The position numbers and the translations under genes are program-made. From contig CM035408.1 of assembly GCA_020310875.1 (NCBI GenBank), positions 148,730,907 through 148,794,906 on the forward strand: a stretch of 64,000 nt of DNA, read 5' to 3'. Position 1 is the stretch's first letter, and each line of letters begins with the position of its first letter. This DNA is from Ceratopteris richardii. Taxonomy: Eukaryota; Streptophyta; Polypodiopsida; Polypodiales; Pteridaceae. The notes beneath the pieces are model-generated. The model saw nothing but the letters and a program-made list of their open reading frames with translations, searched no databases and was not told where the DNA came from. This document shows, one piece after another, positions 31,948 to 43,904 of the stretch.

Positions 31948-33130
31948 ATGACTGATTATTTCAGTAGATTAGAATCAGGAGAAGCACTGGTTGGAGTGAA
32001 TGATGAGTTACCATATGCAAAATTATTTAATTCTCAGATTGCTAACTCTGATTCTTGGTATGATCACTTGTTAGCATTCCTAACCGATGGACTATTGCCT
32101 CAAAAGTTTACACTTGATTAGAGAAAGAAATGTGCTTTAGGAAGTAGGCCATATTTGGTGATAGTAGGTGCACTATATAAAAAATGTGTGTATTAGGTTA
32201 TTCTACAATGTGAGCTAGATTTTGAGCAACTAGCTATGTTGCAGGAAGCCCATTTAGGAGTAGTAGGAGGATGTTTATCAGGGAACATTATAGGTAAGAA
32301 GAGTCTACATACTGGATTATGGTGGCCTATAGTACTAAAGGATTCTCATGAGTTTTCCAAAAGGTGTGTCATTTTTCAAAAAACAAGTCAACCAAATAAT
32401 TTGGATAGAATGGTTGATCACCCAGTTTTACCATTATACCCATTTCAAAAATGGGGGATGGATTTTGTTGGCCCAATTAAGCCAATTACTCAACATGGAA
32501 ATCAGTATATTTTAATATCAATTGATTATTGTACAAAATGGGTGGAAGCAATTGCACTTAAAGATAATAAGGCGGCTAGTGTAGCAAAGTTTCTCTATCA
32601 TAACATCATGACCAGGTTCGGATGTCCAGTAGAATTGGTGAGTGATAGAGGAACTCATTTTCTTAATGAAGTCATTTCGGAGTTAACAAGGACACATCTA
32701 ACTATGCACAAAAAATCTATAGCATATCATCCACAGGCAAATGGTCAGGTAGAAAGCACTAATAGAACTTTATTAAGGATTCCTAAAAAATTAGTTCATG
32801 ATAATTAGAAAAATTGGGATTTGCTCCTTGATTCAACATTATGGTCATTCAGAATAGCGTTTAAGGTAACAACTAGAATGATGCCATTTAGATTAGTGTA
32901 TGCGTTAGAAGCTATGGTCCCAATGGAGTTTGTGGTTCCAAGTTTACATGTAACAACAGAAAAGATGTCTCCGGAAATAGTTGTCAAGCATAGAAGTAAG
33001 TACCTTCTACTATTGGAGGAAGATCGTTTAGTTAGTGCATATATAACTGAAATTATTCAAAGAAGGAGACAAGCTTGGGTGAACATGAATGTTAAATTTA
33101 AAGTATTTTAGGTTGGTGATTGGGTTATGG
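31948..33130 (+). pseudogene. Element C integrase remains
   Basis: Resumes right after element D. It includes the H2C2 region (EAHLGVVGGC..., TGLWWPIVLKD), integrase core motifs WGMDFVGPI (about 32455-32480), LVSDRGTHFLNE (about 32635-32670) and YHPQANGQVESTNRTL (about 32725-32770), and TPFRLVYG-type sequence. Broken in several places. It stops at 33130, where a different element begins; C' continues further. Confidence 0.85.
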
Positions 33131-34604
33131 ATTTCATAGTGTTCTTACTCTCATTCAGCCAACTACCAAGGCTTGTGAAGCATGGAACATATTGAGAAAT
33201 CAATATGAAACTCGTAATCAGACACGGATTCATAACTTGGAGAATCAACTGCAGTAGAAAGGTTTGCTGATGGGAGATTGTTGAGGTGTTTATCACTCGC
33301 ATACAGAATCTATGGGATCGAATGCCAGGAGAAGGTGTACAGAAGTCAAGCGAGGAGCTAGCTCAGCATTGTCTTCAAATCTATCCACCAAAGTTTGATG
33401 GTCTAGTAATTGCTCTCAATACTCAAACTAGACCTCAGCCACTAACATTCAAAGAATTCAGTGCCTTACTCATGGAGGAGGAGCTGCGACTCAAGGCAAG
33501 GAGTGATGACAACAAAGGAGATGCTGCATTCAAAGCAAATGCCAAAGGAGGCAAAGTGAACTCTTCAAAAGATGGAGACAGAAAGAAGAATGACAAAAAT
33601 AATTTCAAGGGAGATTGTTTCCACTGTAAGGAGAAAGGACACAAAATGCAAGATTGTCGCATCAAGAAGGCAGAAGAGAAGAATGGCTCTTCAAAAGCTG
33701 GAAAGGGCAAGATTCTACAAACACAAAAAAATTAGAGCTTGAGTTATTTGTTACGATAGAGGAGGTATTCTCCTCGGCTAAAGATTTAGGAATGGATGAC
33801 TCATGGGTGTTGGACAGTGGTGCATCTAGCCACATGGTGAGCAAAAAAGACCTTTATAGTTCCTTAGAACCTCTAAAGGAATCCATCAGAGTAAAGGTAA
33901 GCAACAATGCAAGATGTCCTGTAGAGGGTGAAGGTACGGTTTCTTTCATCAACTCTAATGGGGATGTCAAAAAACTTTCAAATGTGTTGTATGTTCCACA
34001 AATCAAACGAAATCTACTTTCAATACCTTCTATAACTAATCAAGGGCATCAAGTATCTTTGCATAAAATAGGAGCTAAGATTATGGACAGTAATAACAAC
34101 ATTGTTGGGACTGGCACAAGGAGGAACAACCAGTGTGAGTTGTGTGCTCTTAGAGCCACTATAAGTGTGGGTACAAGTAAGCTATGGCATGAGAGACTCA
34201 AGCACATTGGATACCCTGTACTAAAGGAGATGCATTGTAGGGGTATGGTTGCACACGTACCATCAATTGCAGAAATGAAGGAACCATGTGAAGCTTGCAT
34301 GAAGGACAAGCAACAGAGGAAGGCATTTCCACAAGAAAGCAAGAACAAGGCAAGCGATCCTCTAGAGTTGGTGCAGGTTGACTAGGCTTAATGCATTATT
34401 GCTTAGGCCCTTAAGTTTGGCAAGAGCCAGGGAAGATTTTAATCTCTCAACAAAAGTATGCAAGATAGATATTGAAGGCATTCGACATGGAGGATTGCAA
34501 GGAAATTTCTACAGCTATGGGGGTCAACAAAAAATTATCTATTGAAGATATTTCACCTCCATTGGATATTGGAATATATAAGAAATTAGTTGGAATCTCT
34601 ATCT
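33131..34604 (+). mobile_element. Element J: Copia fragment
   Basis: A gag segment (33286 on) with LQIYPPKFDGLV and the standard zinc knuckle CFHCKEKGHKMQDC (about 33615-33660) is followed by a Copia protease SWVLDSGASSHMV (about 33805-33840) ending YVPQIKRNLLSI, and a GAG-pre-integrase zinc module LWHERLKHIG...CEACMKDKQ (about 34180-34315). The next recognisable piece is from the RT end (LSQQKYARQILKAFDMEDC, about 34436-34490), so the integrase and most of the RT are missing. No LTR was seen. Fragmentary, with relatively few breaks in what remains. Confidence 0.82.
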
Positions 34605-35640
34605 AAGCTCCACAGACGGAGTGCATGGGTGGACAACAGCATCGTTGTAGCTGCATTACTCTTGGAAATCTGAGAATCTGAGTTCTCTATCTCTTAGTCT
34701 GCATCTATCTTTGTCTGCATTTTTCTCTCAACTTTTTCTATTGGACTATTCCATTGTGCTATTATTTTCTTACAGGAGTTATGCAATAGAACACAGTGCT
34801 AGTAGCATAGAAGATAATAGATATGGTAGAACTTCAAAAAGTTGCTACTCATAGCAAGTACAGATATGATGGTTTTGTCCACCCATGCACTCTCAAGAAA
34901 TTAAATGGTGATCTAGAGAACTCTAGATAGGACGTTACACAGTAGATGTATGATCAATCAATTTGATGGCTTTGGTAAAATAGAAGTCATGTATATATAG
35001 ATTAATGGAGAGGTGTGGCATTCCACAGGTAGCTAGGCATGGGTGTTAGGATGTGGGCAGCCACTGCATGCATAATCCCATACATGGAGAAGGTTGATCC
35101 AACCAAGCTAAAAAATATGAATGATTTTCGAGTCCAACATGAAATATTCCATGGAAAATCTCCTTAAGCCTCATGTCAAGGGCATTGGCTTCGACCTCCA
35201 CCAAGGGGGCCGCTGCCCCCTTAGGACCCCCTAACCAATGGGATCATTGGCCCACCTGGAACCCCAAGCCAGGGCTACTTCCCATTACTTAGACCCCAAT
35301 TGGGGACCCTAGAAGCTCCCTTTCCTTATAGTACCTTAGAGGGTCCAATTTGACCTTCATCCAAGATGCAAGTTGGGATTCCCATCAATTGGGTAGTGCA
35401 CAATTTTCTTCTCCCCATAAATGGGACCTTAGGAAATCTCATAATTAGGGTCGTAAGAAATGCGCATTAGTATACAATCATGAGGGGTAGACATTGCTCA
35501 TATATTAATATCTCCTTCAATGTTTACCAAATGATAAATCAAGTAGGTTTAGGTCCTATGCCCATCCATTGAAGATGACGATGGAGCTGCTCTTTTGCAA
35601 GTGCTTTCGTGAATTATCACCATATTTTTCCTCTATTGGA
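34605..35640. other. Unassigned stretch
   Basis: About 1 kb without a recognised gene. It contains a GC-rich block (about 35185-35345) with a perfect hairpin AAGGGGGC-CGCT-GCCCCCTT (35203-35222) and a palindrome CCCCAATTGGGG (35294-35305). It may be retroelement LTR or untranslated sequence; nothing decides this. Confidence 0.35.
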
Positions 35641-35960
35641 CAATATTCCAAGTCCACAATGTCGTCTTTGATTAGATCACAAATATTATGTATTGTACTT
35701 CTATATGCTTGGTGTGAGCATGTAATACTCGATTCTTTGCAATGTCCATAAAACTTTGATTATCACATTTAAGTATAGTTGGCATTTGTGATGGAATACC
35801 TAGGTCTGCAAGAAATCTTCTTAACCAAACTGCCTCACAAGAAGCAAAGCAATTTTCTTTGTACTCTGCTTTGATGGAGGAAAGTGCAAGAGTTGGTTGT
35901 TTCCTACTTAGCATAGATAATATTCTTGAATCAAGTGAGAAACAATAACTAGAAACTAAC
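35641..35960 (-). mobile_element. Element K: Copia RNase H fragment
   Basis: The minus strand carries the Copia RNase H end: KQPTLALSSIKAEYKE, EAVWLRRFLADLGIPSQ, KCDNQSF and HTKHIEVQY. This is opposite in strand to element J, so either it comes from another Copia copy or an inversion has happened. Only this short piece remains. Confidence 0.8.
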
Positions 35961-35974
35961 TTTCTAGAATCACA

Positions 35975-36332
35975 ATCTCTTAGCAGTTGCTGAACAAAAT
36001 TATACTGAGCGCGAATGTCTGGGCTTGGTTTATTTGGTGAAGAAATTTCGGCACTACTTAGTGGGACGGCAATTTACTTTCCATGTGGATCATGCTGCTC
36101 TAGTTTATCTTATCCGCCAGCAACATTTAGGGGGCAGATTAGCCAGGTGGGTGTTGTTACTGCAAGAATTTGATTATGTGGTCATACATCGTCCAGGGTC
36201 AGCCCATGCATTGGCTGATTTCTTATCTTGGTTTGATTCCAGTGAACTTCCCGGTGGAATTGATGATACTACATCTGCTATCTATGCGACTAATTCGGTC
36301 CAAGATGAGGGTCAAAAGCTCCTGCTGGCACC
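35975..36332 (+). pseudogene. Element F' RNase H end
   Basis: Motifs ECLGLVYLVKKFRHYLVG, FHVDHAALVYLI and the tail GSAHALADFLSWFD identify the Gypsy RNase H. Element I interrupts the sequence at 36333. Confidence 0.85.
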
Positions 36333-36655
36333 TGTTGAAATGAAAAAGGACTACTCCTACTCTACAAATAATCACAAAATAAATTAACTATGGAGGAAGG
36401 AACAAAAGATATGAAAACATGATGAATAGATTAAAATGGAAAGAACTTTTAAATGATGCTCTATGAGCATGGAGACTCCATGAGGAGAGGAAGCACACTC
36501 TTGGCAATGAGCTAGAGTGGAATGACTTGTGTGGAGTGAAGGAGAGGCCTTGCTTATATGGAGTTTGGGAGAACTCCCTTGCATGTGGGATATATGTGCT
36601 TGCATGAGAATGATTCTAGCTTTGGACAAAACGGTGGAGCATGGAATTCTCAACA
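36333..36655 (-). repeat. Element I left LTR
   Basis: Begins tgttgaaatgaaaaagg and ends ggaattctcaaca. Confidence 0.87.
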
Positions 36656-38744
36656 CCCGCCGTCCATGTGATGACCCTTTTGTTTTTAATATGGGGGACT
36701 AGTGACATATGGGATCACTTAGTCCATGGGTTTTTAGGATCCAAGGACATATGGGATACTTGGACATAACTTGGACATATGGGATCCAAGTTTGGGACAT
36801 ATGACATCCCTAGGAGCTTGGGACATATGGGATCCCAAGACATATACTTGGACATTTGGGATCCAAGTGGTTTTTAATGGGATCTAGGGACATATGGGAT
36901 CCCTAGACATGTACAAGGGTTTACATCATGGGGTAGGTAGTGCTTATGAACCATTTTCTACCTTTAACATTTTCACTTGAGCTTTGGCCATATGATGGGC
37001 TTTGTGTGCCAGGTGTCCAAGCCATAGGGAAGGTATTACTCTTTTAAAGAGCAGTGTCTAGTCCCTTTACATGGGGCTTGGTATGATTTGCAAGTCATTA
37101 AGACTAACTTTTAGGTGAGCTAGCACATTTTTACTTTAGAGTGGCTTCAAGATAGAAGTGTTTCAAATGGCATTGGGAAGGTCCTACCTTCTTTAAGAAG
37201 GTGGTGTCTAATCCCATTACAAGAGAGCTTTTTTATATATATTCATTTGCCTAAGTATTTCAAGTCTCGACCTCCATGTGAGCATGCCAAAATAGTAGAG
37301 TGATACAAAAAATCATCAAAACAAAACGTGCATACTAGGCGCATGACGTAAGTGATTATGTCACAATCAAAATTGAAACTACTTTTTCTCTCTATATTTC
37401 TCTCTCCAGATGCGCAGAAGCGACTTTCCAGAAGCTACTTGCCAGAGAATGGTGCAGATGATAATGTTCCAGCAAGCTTCCTAACTTCTTCTTGGCAATG
37501 TGTAGTATAGAATGGAGGCAATCGTACTCTCCTTGCTACATAGGAGTGTTGTCCAAGTTCGATGGGATGGAGAAACTGACGCTTTCTCTTGGGGGACATC
37601 AAGCATGATCAGTATACCAGTGCGACACTGGTCCATCGTTTGATTGGTATAGTTGTAGTTTTCTGACAATGGCAATTTTGTAGTTGTAGATGCATGTATA
37701 GCTTCATAAATGAATGTTGCACAACTCCAAACTTTCCTTCTCTTCAAGAGCTTGGCTATCTCTATAGAATTTTCTCTAAATCCAGAGATGGGATAGCTTC
37801 CACATTCACTTCTTCATTCAAGGATGTCAGAGCCCCTCTCCTTCTACTTGACGCACTCCTCCCTCTTGATGAAGCTATCTGCAAGGTCCACAGTTAATAG
37901 GTTGTTCTTCTCCTACTTATTGTTCTCCACTTTCCCATAATCATCAGAGGAGCCCGTTAATTGGTGCTCAAGTCTCTTTTCTCACTCCCTCTTGCTCTCC
38001 CATCGATGCTCTGTAGACTGTCCCTTGCACCCATTTGCTGCAGCTATGGGAGGATCCGCTTCTTTGTTTGTATAGTGGAATGCGCAATGGTTGCGATTCA
38101 CTATTTCACTGTCATGCTCCTTCATACTTGTCTTCTGATTTAAGAGTAAGGCAAGAAAAAACAGTGGATTTGTTGCTTCCTATGCTTGTAGTTGTTCTTC
38201 AACAGTGCCTTTTTCTAGCTTACTACTGTGCGCTTCAATTCCTTCTATGTTTTGTGATAGCTTGCAAAACAATGAGCACAGTAACAATTTGTCAAGCTGC
38301 AAAAAAACTTTCCTGAAGTTCTTCTACAGGTACACATTCCTCCAAAGTTGTTTTGGTTCTCCAGGTCATACTGGTTATAGCGAGCCTTCCATCTGCAGCC
38401 TTGTTATTATATTATGATGAAATGCTCTATCTTCATCTTGGCTCCTCCATGAAGAGTGTTGATAAGCACTTTGATTTCAGATAAGAGTGCTGAAAAGCAC
38501 TTTATTCTACTGAAAAAAAAACTCAACTATACAAAGCTTATCAACTAATGATGATTATCAACTAATGATGAAGCATTACGCAATGATAAAGGTGATGGGA
38601 AAAAAATGGAATAGTGCTTAGAAGCACTCTTATTGAAGAAAAAATGGGAGGGAGGGAGGGATTAACAAAGAAAAACATGCTAATGATGAAGATAACAAAA
38701 ACAAAACTCAAAAAGAGAAATAGTTAACCTATGCTCTGATACCA
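36656..38744 (-). other. Element I interior, non-coding, with GACATATGGGATCC repeats
   Basis: No known domain on either strand. At 36700-36910 a short motif, (g)gacatatgggatcc, recurs about five times with further variants. The same repeat block appears inverted at 63868-64000. The primer site is at 38733-38744. Confidence 0.6.
38733..38744 (-). promoter_or_regulatory. Primer-binding site of element I
   Basis: The minus strand reads TGGTATCAGAGC directly next to the LTR, matching the plant initiator-Met tRNA type. Confidence 0.75.
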
Positions 38745-39067
38745 TGTTGAAATGAAAAAGGACTACTCCTACTCTACAATTAATCACAAAATAAATTAAC
38801 TATGGAGGAAGGAACAAAAGATATGAAAACATGATGAATAGATTAAAATGGAAAGAACTTACAAATGATGCTCTATGAGCATGGACACTCCATGAGGCGA
38901 GGAAGCACACTCTTGGCAATGAGCTAGAGTGGAATGAGTTGTGTGGAGTAAAGGAGAGGCCTTGCTTATATGGAGTTTGGGAGAATTCCCTTGCATGTGG
39001 GATATATGTGCTTGCATGAGAATGATTCTAGCTTTGGACAAAAGGGTGGATCATGGATTTCTCAATA
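38745..39067 (-). repeat. Element I right LTR
   Basis: Begins tgttgaaatgaaaaagg and ends ggatttctcaata, followed by the target copy gcacc. Confidence 0.85.
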
Positions 39068-39072
39068 GCACC

Positions 39073-40390
39073 TTCGTATTATGATACTCTTCTGATCTTC
39101 CTCACCAGTGGAAGCCCCACGTCTAGTACTTCTACTTCGGCTCGTCGTAAATTGGCAATGTATAGTCGATGGTTCCGGATCGTCGTAGGAGAATTGTATT
39201 ACATGGATCCTTCTGGTGCACTATTACGGTGTATTCCACCCCATGAAGTTCCTTCGGTTATTGACATGGCCCATTCTACTCCTTCCGATGGTCATTTTTC
39301 GATCGATCTTACTTACCGAAAAATTGTGCACAATGGCTTATGGTGGCCCACTATGCAGCGTGATATTGCTACTTCTATTAAAATGTGTGATGCTTGCCAA
39401 TGGTCGGGATAGCCTTTACAACAGCATCATTTTCCACTACAGCCTGTTGCTCCCCTTGAACCTTTTCAAAAGTGGGGCTTGGATTTCATTGGTTCCAGTA
39501 CACCTCCGGCTACGATTACTAATCATTGATGTATACTTACTTGTACGCATTATGCTAATCAATGGGCAAAAGCTTGGGCTTTACGGTCTTCCACTGCGTC
39601 AGTGGTGGTCAAATGTTTGATGACTGATGTGTTCCCTCGGTTCGGTCTTCCCTTAGAGATTGTTTTAGATCAGGGCACACATTTTATTAATTCCTTACTA
39701 CAAGCACTTACTCGCACCCTACAGGTTGTTCATATTATCCTTTGGCCAATGGTCTTGCTGAAAGTACCAATAAAACTCTACTTAACATGCTCAAGAAATT
39801 AGGTCTCGAATGTCTGAAGCGTTGGAATCAATTCCTTCCTTTAGTACTCTGGGCATACCATATTACGTACAAAGTGGCTACAGGGAATACGCCTTTTAAA
39901 TTGGCATATGGGCCGGAGGCCATTGCACCCATGGAGTTGGTGGTACCTAGCCTCAGGGTGGCACTAGAACATAAGCTCTCACCAAAGGAATCCTTTCCTT
40001 TCTGGTTGGATGTGTTGTGGTCCTTGGACGAACAACGCTGGGAAAGTTTTCTAATGCTCCAAGAAGTCCAACTGCAACAAGCCAAGACTCATGGTCGGTT
40101 TCTCCGCACCCCTATTTTTACCAAAGGACAATTAGTTCTGTTCTATAATGCTAAGTCTAATCGTTCAGCGGGCAAGTTCAAACTTCGATCGTTTGGTCCT
40201 TACCGTATTGAATCACAGGTTGGACCTGCTATGTTTCGGCTATCCCCTTTAACTAGACCCTTCTCCCTAAGTCGATCAATGGATCAAAGCTTCGTCCCTA
40301 TTATCCCACACCTTCTTCATCTTGATGATTTATCGGTATTTTTATTCTCCGCCTGGTTTATACCACTGTTCTGGCTCGGCGTCCCTTTCC
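39073..40390 (+). pseudogene. Element F' integrase
   Basis: Pre-integrase zinc module (VVGELYYMDPSGALLRC, AHSTPSDGH, NGLWWPTM, CDACQ; about 39180-39410), core motifs WGLDFIG (about 39475), LDQGTHFINS (about 39665) and LAESTNKTL (about 39755), then TPFKLAYGPEA and a C-terminal segment with KFKLRSFGPYRIE (about 40170-40215) resembling the GPY/F module. This is typical plant Gypsy integrase with a few breaks. Confidence 0.85.
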
Positions 40391-42944
40391 ACGCTGCCCG
40401 CTCCGGTTGACCGACTGACCGTAGCATTTCCATTTTATTACCTAGCCATGATTAGCCACTGCCTTATCTGTCTAAGATTTTGTTAACGCGTGCATGTTGT
40501 CATTATGTCTGTATATTTCCAACAATGGGTGATGATTATGTTTCTTCCTGCATTTCCATTCGGTGTTTTTACTTAATCACGTTCTCCCTCTCTTTTTTGC
40601 TATTGTGTTTTTGTGCAATTGAGTGTTCTGTGTTATCTCCTGTCTTCGTGCTCTCCTGATCGCCATGGAAGCTTTGGTTAATATTGCTACCTTCCGTGCT
40701 GGCCTCACTCTGAAATTGAGCGAGTTTCTGTGCACCCGTGGGCTTTTGGCATTCGCTGAACTACCTTGGCATTCGGTTGAATGTCATCCTTTCTTTGCAT
40801 AGATCATCTCTGCCATTGCTGATAATCCCGCTACCAAAACTTGCTGGCCACTCCCCTATCTTAACCCACGTGTTTTCGTCACCCTAAACACCATCGTTGA
40901 GGGATTCCATCTCCCACAAGAGGGTAGTGTAGATGGACGCCTCTTACCACTATCAACCATGAAAGAGCTCTTTTCGTGTCATCCTTCCAACGAATTCGCC
41001 ATTCTTTGTTGCCCTGAACCAAAGTGCTCTGCACTACAGTTTCTTGTAGTTGCACTTAACCTCCAAAAGTGCATGTACAACATTTCCCGACCTTTTTATT
41101 CCATGATCGATGCCGCTGCACGTGAAGCAGTTAATTTTGCTTCGTTTTTCTTTCGGCGCATTCACCGAGCATGTCAGGCAGTTTCTAGACAATTGGAGAA
41201 GCGCGATATCCTTCAGACCCAATTGCCACATCTTCTAACATTCCTCCTCTTGGCGATTCAAGCTACACAACCTCCTCCCCTGAATACCCTTCTCTTTCAT
41301 GAGGAGTCAGTGCAAGTGATGGAGGTCGATGACGACGATGATCTCCTGCAGTTCTTTAAGGGGAAGTGTCGTAAACTGAACCCCTCCCACAGTGAAGCTC
41401 AACCGTCCTCAACCGTCGAGTTGCAAGATACCGCCTCGTTCGCCTCGATTTTCTCTCCTCCACCATCCCCTAAAGACCAAGCTGCTCTCGACACTGTCAT
41501 TGACGATGTCCATGCTGATGATACGGTCGTGCAGTCACAGCCTCATTCACAGGTGCAAGCGCTCGACACAGTCACAGAGGTTGTACAACTTGTGGACAAA
41601 GCGCAACCTGAGGAGGTGATTGTCCAACCCATTTTCTCGCCTCTTACGGTAACCACTCTTGCCTTGCTATCTTCACCCCAAAACCCACCTCTTCCTCTTT
41701 CCCCCATAAAAATGCCTTTGCCACCTAGCCCTCCTCCCTTACCATGTCATTTGGCAACCCATCCTCTCCCTTCCTCCCGTGATTATTCGCGTCCTTCGTC
41801 ATCCACGACAGTTTCCGCTAACCCCTCTCGGCCAATATCCACCTCTCTTGTTCCTAACTCATTTTCCCAACTAGCTCAAATAGGCAATTACCTTATTCAT
41901 CTTTCCAACCATCTCCCCCATCACCTACAACTCGCCCAACAATCCCTCCAAACGGAGTACCAATCCAAGGTGGATATTCTTGAAGCAGACATGGCACCAC
42001 TCCAGGAAGAGGTGCTCAAAGCCAAAGCCGAAGCCAGTTCACTACAGGAACTAATTTGAAGTCTCCAAGAACAGTTGAATGAGAAGAATGCCATCATTGT
42101 AGCTCGCGATGATGAGATTAGCAAGCTGACTCAAACAGTAATTGACAAGGATGATGCCATGAAGGCTTTGGGTAATCTCCTAGAGACCACGCGTGCTGAA
42201 TTGGTTACGGTTGAGCAGAAGGGTCAAGAGATGGCTGAGTTAGCCTTACAAGCAGAAACCGAATTAACGAAAGTCAAAGAAGATCTCTTTTAGAAAATCC
42301 GCTCTCTCGAAGACGAAATCGGCCGCGATATTCAACTGAAGAAGGATGTCGAAGCCATCCAAAAAGAGAGGCAAGATTTCTATAAAACCATGCAGTTCCA
42401 ATCCGAAGAGCTTGAACGCAGAGAGAAACAACTGGGTATCCAAGACAAGCGATTATCGCACATTGATGTAGAGATTGCTGAAATGAAGTTACGATGTGAT
42501 GCGACGCTCGCTAATGTTTCTATCTTCAAGAAGCTTTTTTGCAGAGTCAAGCAGACGCATTACTCTCACAAGTGATCGCTTCCAGCTCTATGCGGACTGA
42601 TGCACATCTGGTTGAACCTCAAATTCTGAAGGAGATGTTAGACTCCCTCAAGCACAAAAATGAAGTTACGATGTGATGCGACGCTCGCTAATGTTTCTAT
42701 CTTCAAGAAGCTTTTTTGCAGAGTCAAGCAGACGCATTACTCTCACAAGTGATCGCTTCCAGCTCTATGCGGACTAATGCACATCTGGTTGAACCTCAAA
42801 TTCTGAAGGAGATGTTAGACTCCCTCAAGCACAAAATATCACGCACCTTTAAATTAGCCAGATCCATGTATATCCAAGGAATCATTGATGATTCCTAAAT
42901 CTTGTAATTTTCCTTGCTAGGTTCAAGTCTGCCATGCGTGCCAG
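40391..42944 (+). pseudogene. Element F' 3' accessory coding region of unknown function
   Basis: Follows the integrase and precedes the LTR. The longest open piece (40959-42059) encodes HPSNEFAILCCPEPKC and FLVVALNLQKCMYNISRPF, then an acidic VMEVDDDDDLLQFF, a Pro/Ser-rich middle (PLPPSPPPLPC) and a heptad-like end (QSKVDILEADMAPLQEEVL). The next piece continues as predicted coiled coil (EISKLTQTVIDKDD, ELVTVEQKGQEMAEL). An N-terminal MEALVNIATFRAG segment starts near 40664. No signal peptide or membrane helix was found, so an envelope-like role is not supported. Its position is that of the extra ORF in Athila-like elements. It is conserved in F. Few breaks. Confidence 0.7.
42481..42834 (+). 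repeat. Tandem duplication of 177 bp in the F' accessory region
   Basis: Two adjacent copies, 42481-42657 and 42658-42834, starting aaatgaagttacgatg. Only one difference was seen between them by eye, so the duplication is recent. F (about 21893-22070) has one copy. Confidence 0.8.
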
Positions 42945-43453
42945 TGTTAGGCCGCCGGAATATTATTTAGAAGAATAATTGTAATTGTAAAGTTGCGCAC
43001 TGAAAGGGTGTCGCGCAAACATTGACCGTTTTTTCCTAATCAATAGAGTATGCGCGGAAGAGATGACAGACGTGTCGTCGGACTGTTCCGTCTGGGCGAT
43101 GGTCTGGAGTTGATTCTATTCTATGTTAATCGTAGAGTTTTCTGTAAGAGTCAGTATTCGGTATTGAAGTCATTCAGGTACCATGTTAACATTTTATTGT
43201 GTTGAAGTGAAGAGTGAAGTATAACAGTAATAATAAAGGAAGACTGAAAGTTTTGCATACATAATTACGGTGATTGTTAAGAATGCTATGCGCCGAAAGT
43301 GTAATTGAATCTATTGTAATTGTTCGGAGTTAATTAATGAAGTGAATTATCGGAAGTTAAGCAGTGAATTGGGAAACTATATAAAGGGCCTTTGAATTAT
43401 CAGACCCCTGACCATCCCAAGAACCCATGAGTAAGCACATAATAACTTTAACA
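42945..43453 (+). repeat. Element F' 3' LTR
   Basis: TGTTAGGCC...TTTAACA, followed by gtaga (43454-43458) as in F. It is closer in sequence to the F 3' LTR than to the F 5' LTR. Confidence 0.85.
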
Positions 43454-43904
43454 GTAGATCAAAGAAGAAGCATGATAACTCTAGTCCTCAGAAAGTATCA
43501 AATGCAGGATCGGATTCTGAAAAAGATATGATAGATTCAGAATCGAAGAGCGAAGAGGAAGAAGTTGTTGTATGTAGACATCGTCAACTAAAAGGGAAAT
43601 AGGGCAAGGAGGAAGCTTTGATTCATCATCCAAAGAAGCATGGATACTCAATAATAGCACCTAAAGAAAAAAGTTTTGTGAAATATGTGAGAAAGAAGGC
43701 CATACTACAAGCCACTGCTAGTATAATCCAAAGCATAGAGGTCAACGTTCAAAGCAAGATAATAGAAGTAATAACAATGTCATGGCAAATCAGACCATTA
43801 TGATTCAGGGACATGGTGGTTTTCAGAGGTAGCAGCAAGGGAGACCTCCATTGAGAGATCAAGGAAATGAGCAAGGGAATCACCAAGGTCATCAACAAGG
43901 AAAT

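Larger units (their letters stand above)
22693..33130 (+). mobile_element. Element C, copy 1: old Gypsy element split by F and D
   Basis: Gypsy polyprotein remains run from 22693 to 26014 and resume after element D at 31948, ending at 33130 where Copia fragment J begins. Its left part should lie before 14449. Protease, RT, RNase H and integrase are recognisable. The element carries many breaks (well over ten) and is the oldest layer here, since F and D both inserted into it. Copy 2 is C' at 43459-60640. Confidence 0.85.
36333..39067 (-). mobile_element. Element I: short non-coding LTR retrotransposon in F'
   Basis: LTRs at 36333-36655 and 38745-39067 (323 bp each, about 12 mismatches by eye, near 4%), with target copies gcacc at 36328-36332 and 39068-39072. 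A primer site TGGTATCAGAGC abuts the right LTR on the minus strand, giving minus orientation. The 2.1 kb interior has no gag or pol, so it is a small non-autonomous element. It is absent from F at the corresponding level only because F lacks this region, so its timing relative to the duplication is open. Confidence 0.87.
35970..43453 (+). mobile_element. Element F': paralogue of F (RNase H, integrase, accessory ORF, 3' LTR)
   Basis: Starts in RNase H, directly after Copia fragment K, so the 5' LTR, gag and most of pol are missing. It continues through the integrase (split by element I), the accessory coding region and the 3' LTR, and is followed by the same gtaga and element C sequence as F. 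From 40391 on it matches 19804-22687. It supplies the pol part that H replaced in F. Broken, with a moderate number of breaks. Confidence 0.85.

Noticed and set aside
36700-36910. CRISPR-like array
   Set aside because: The repeats are irregular, very short and variably spaced, and the sequence is plant retroelement DNA.
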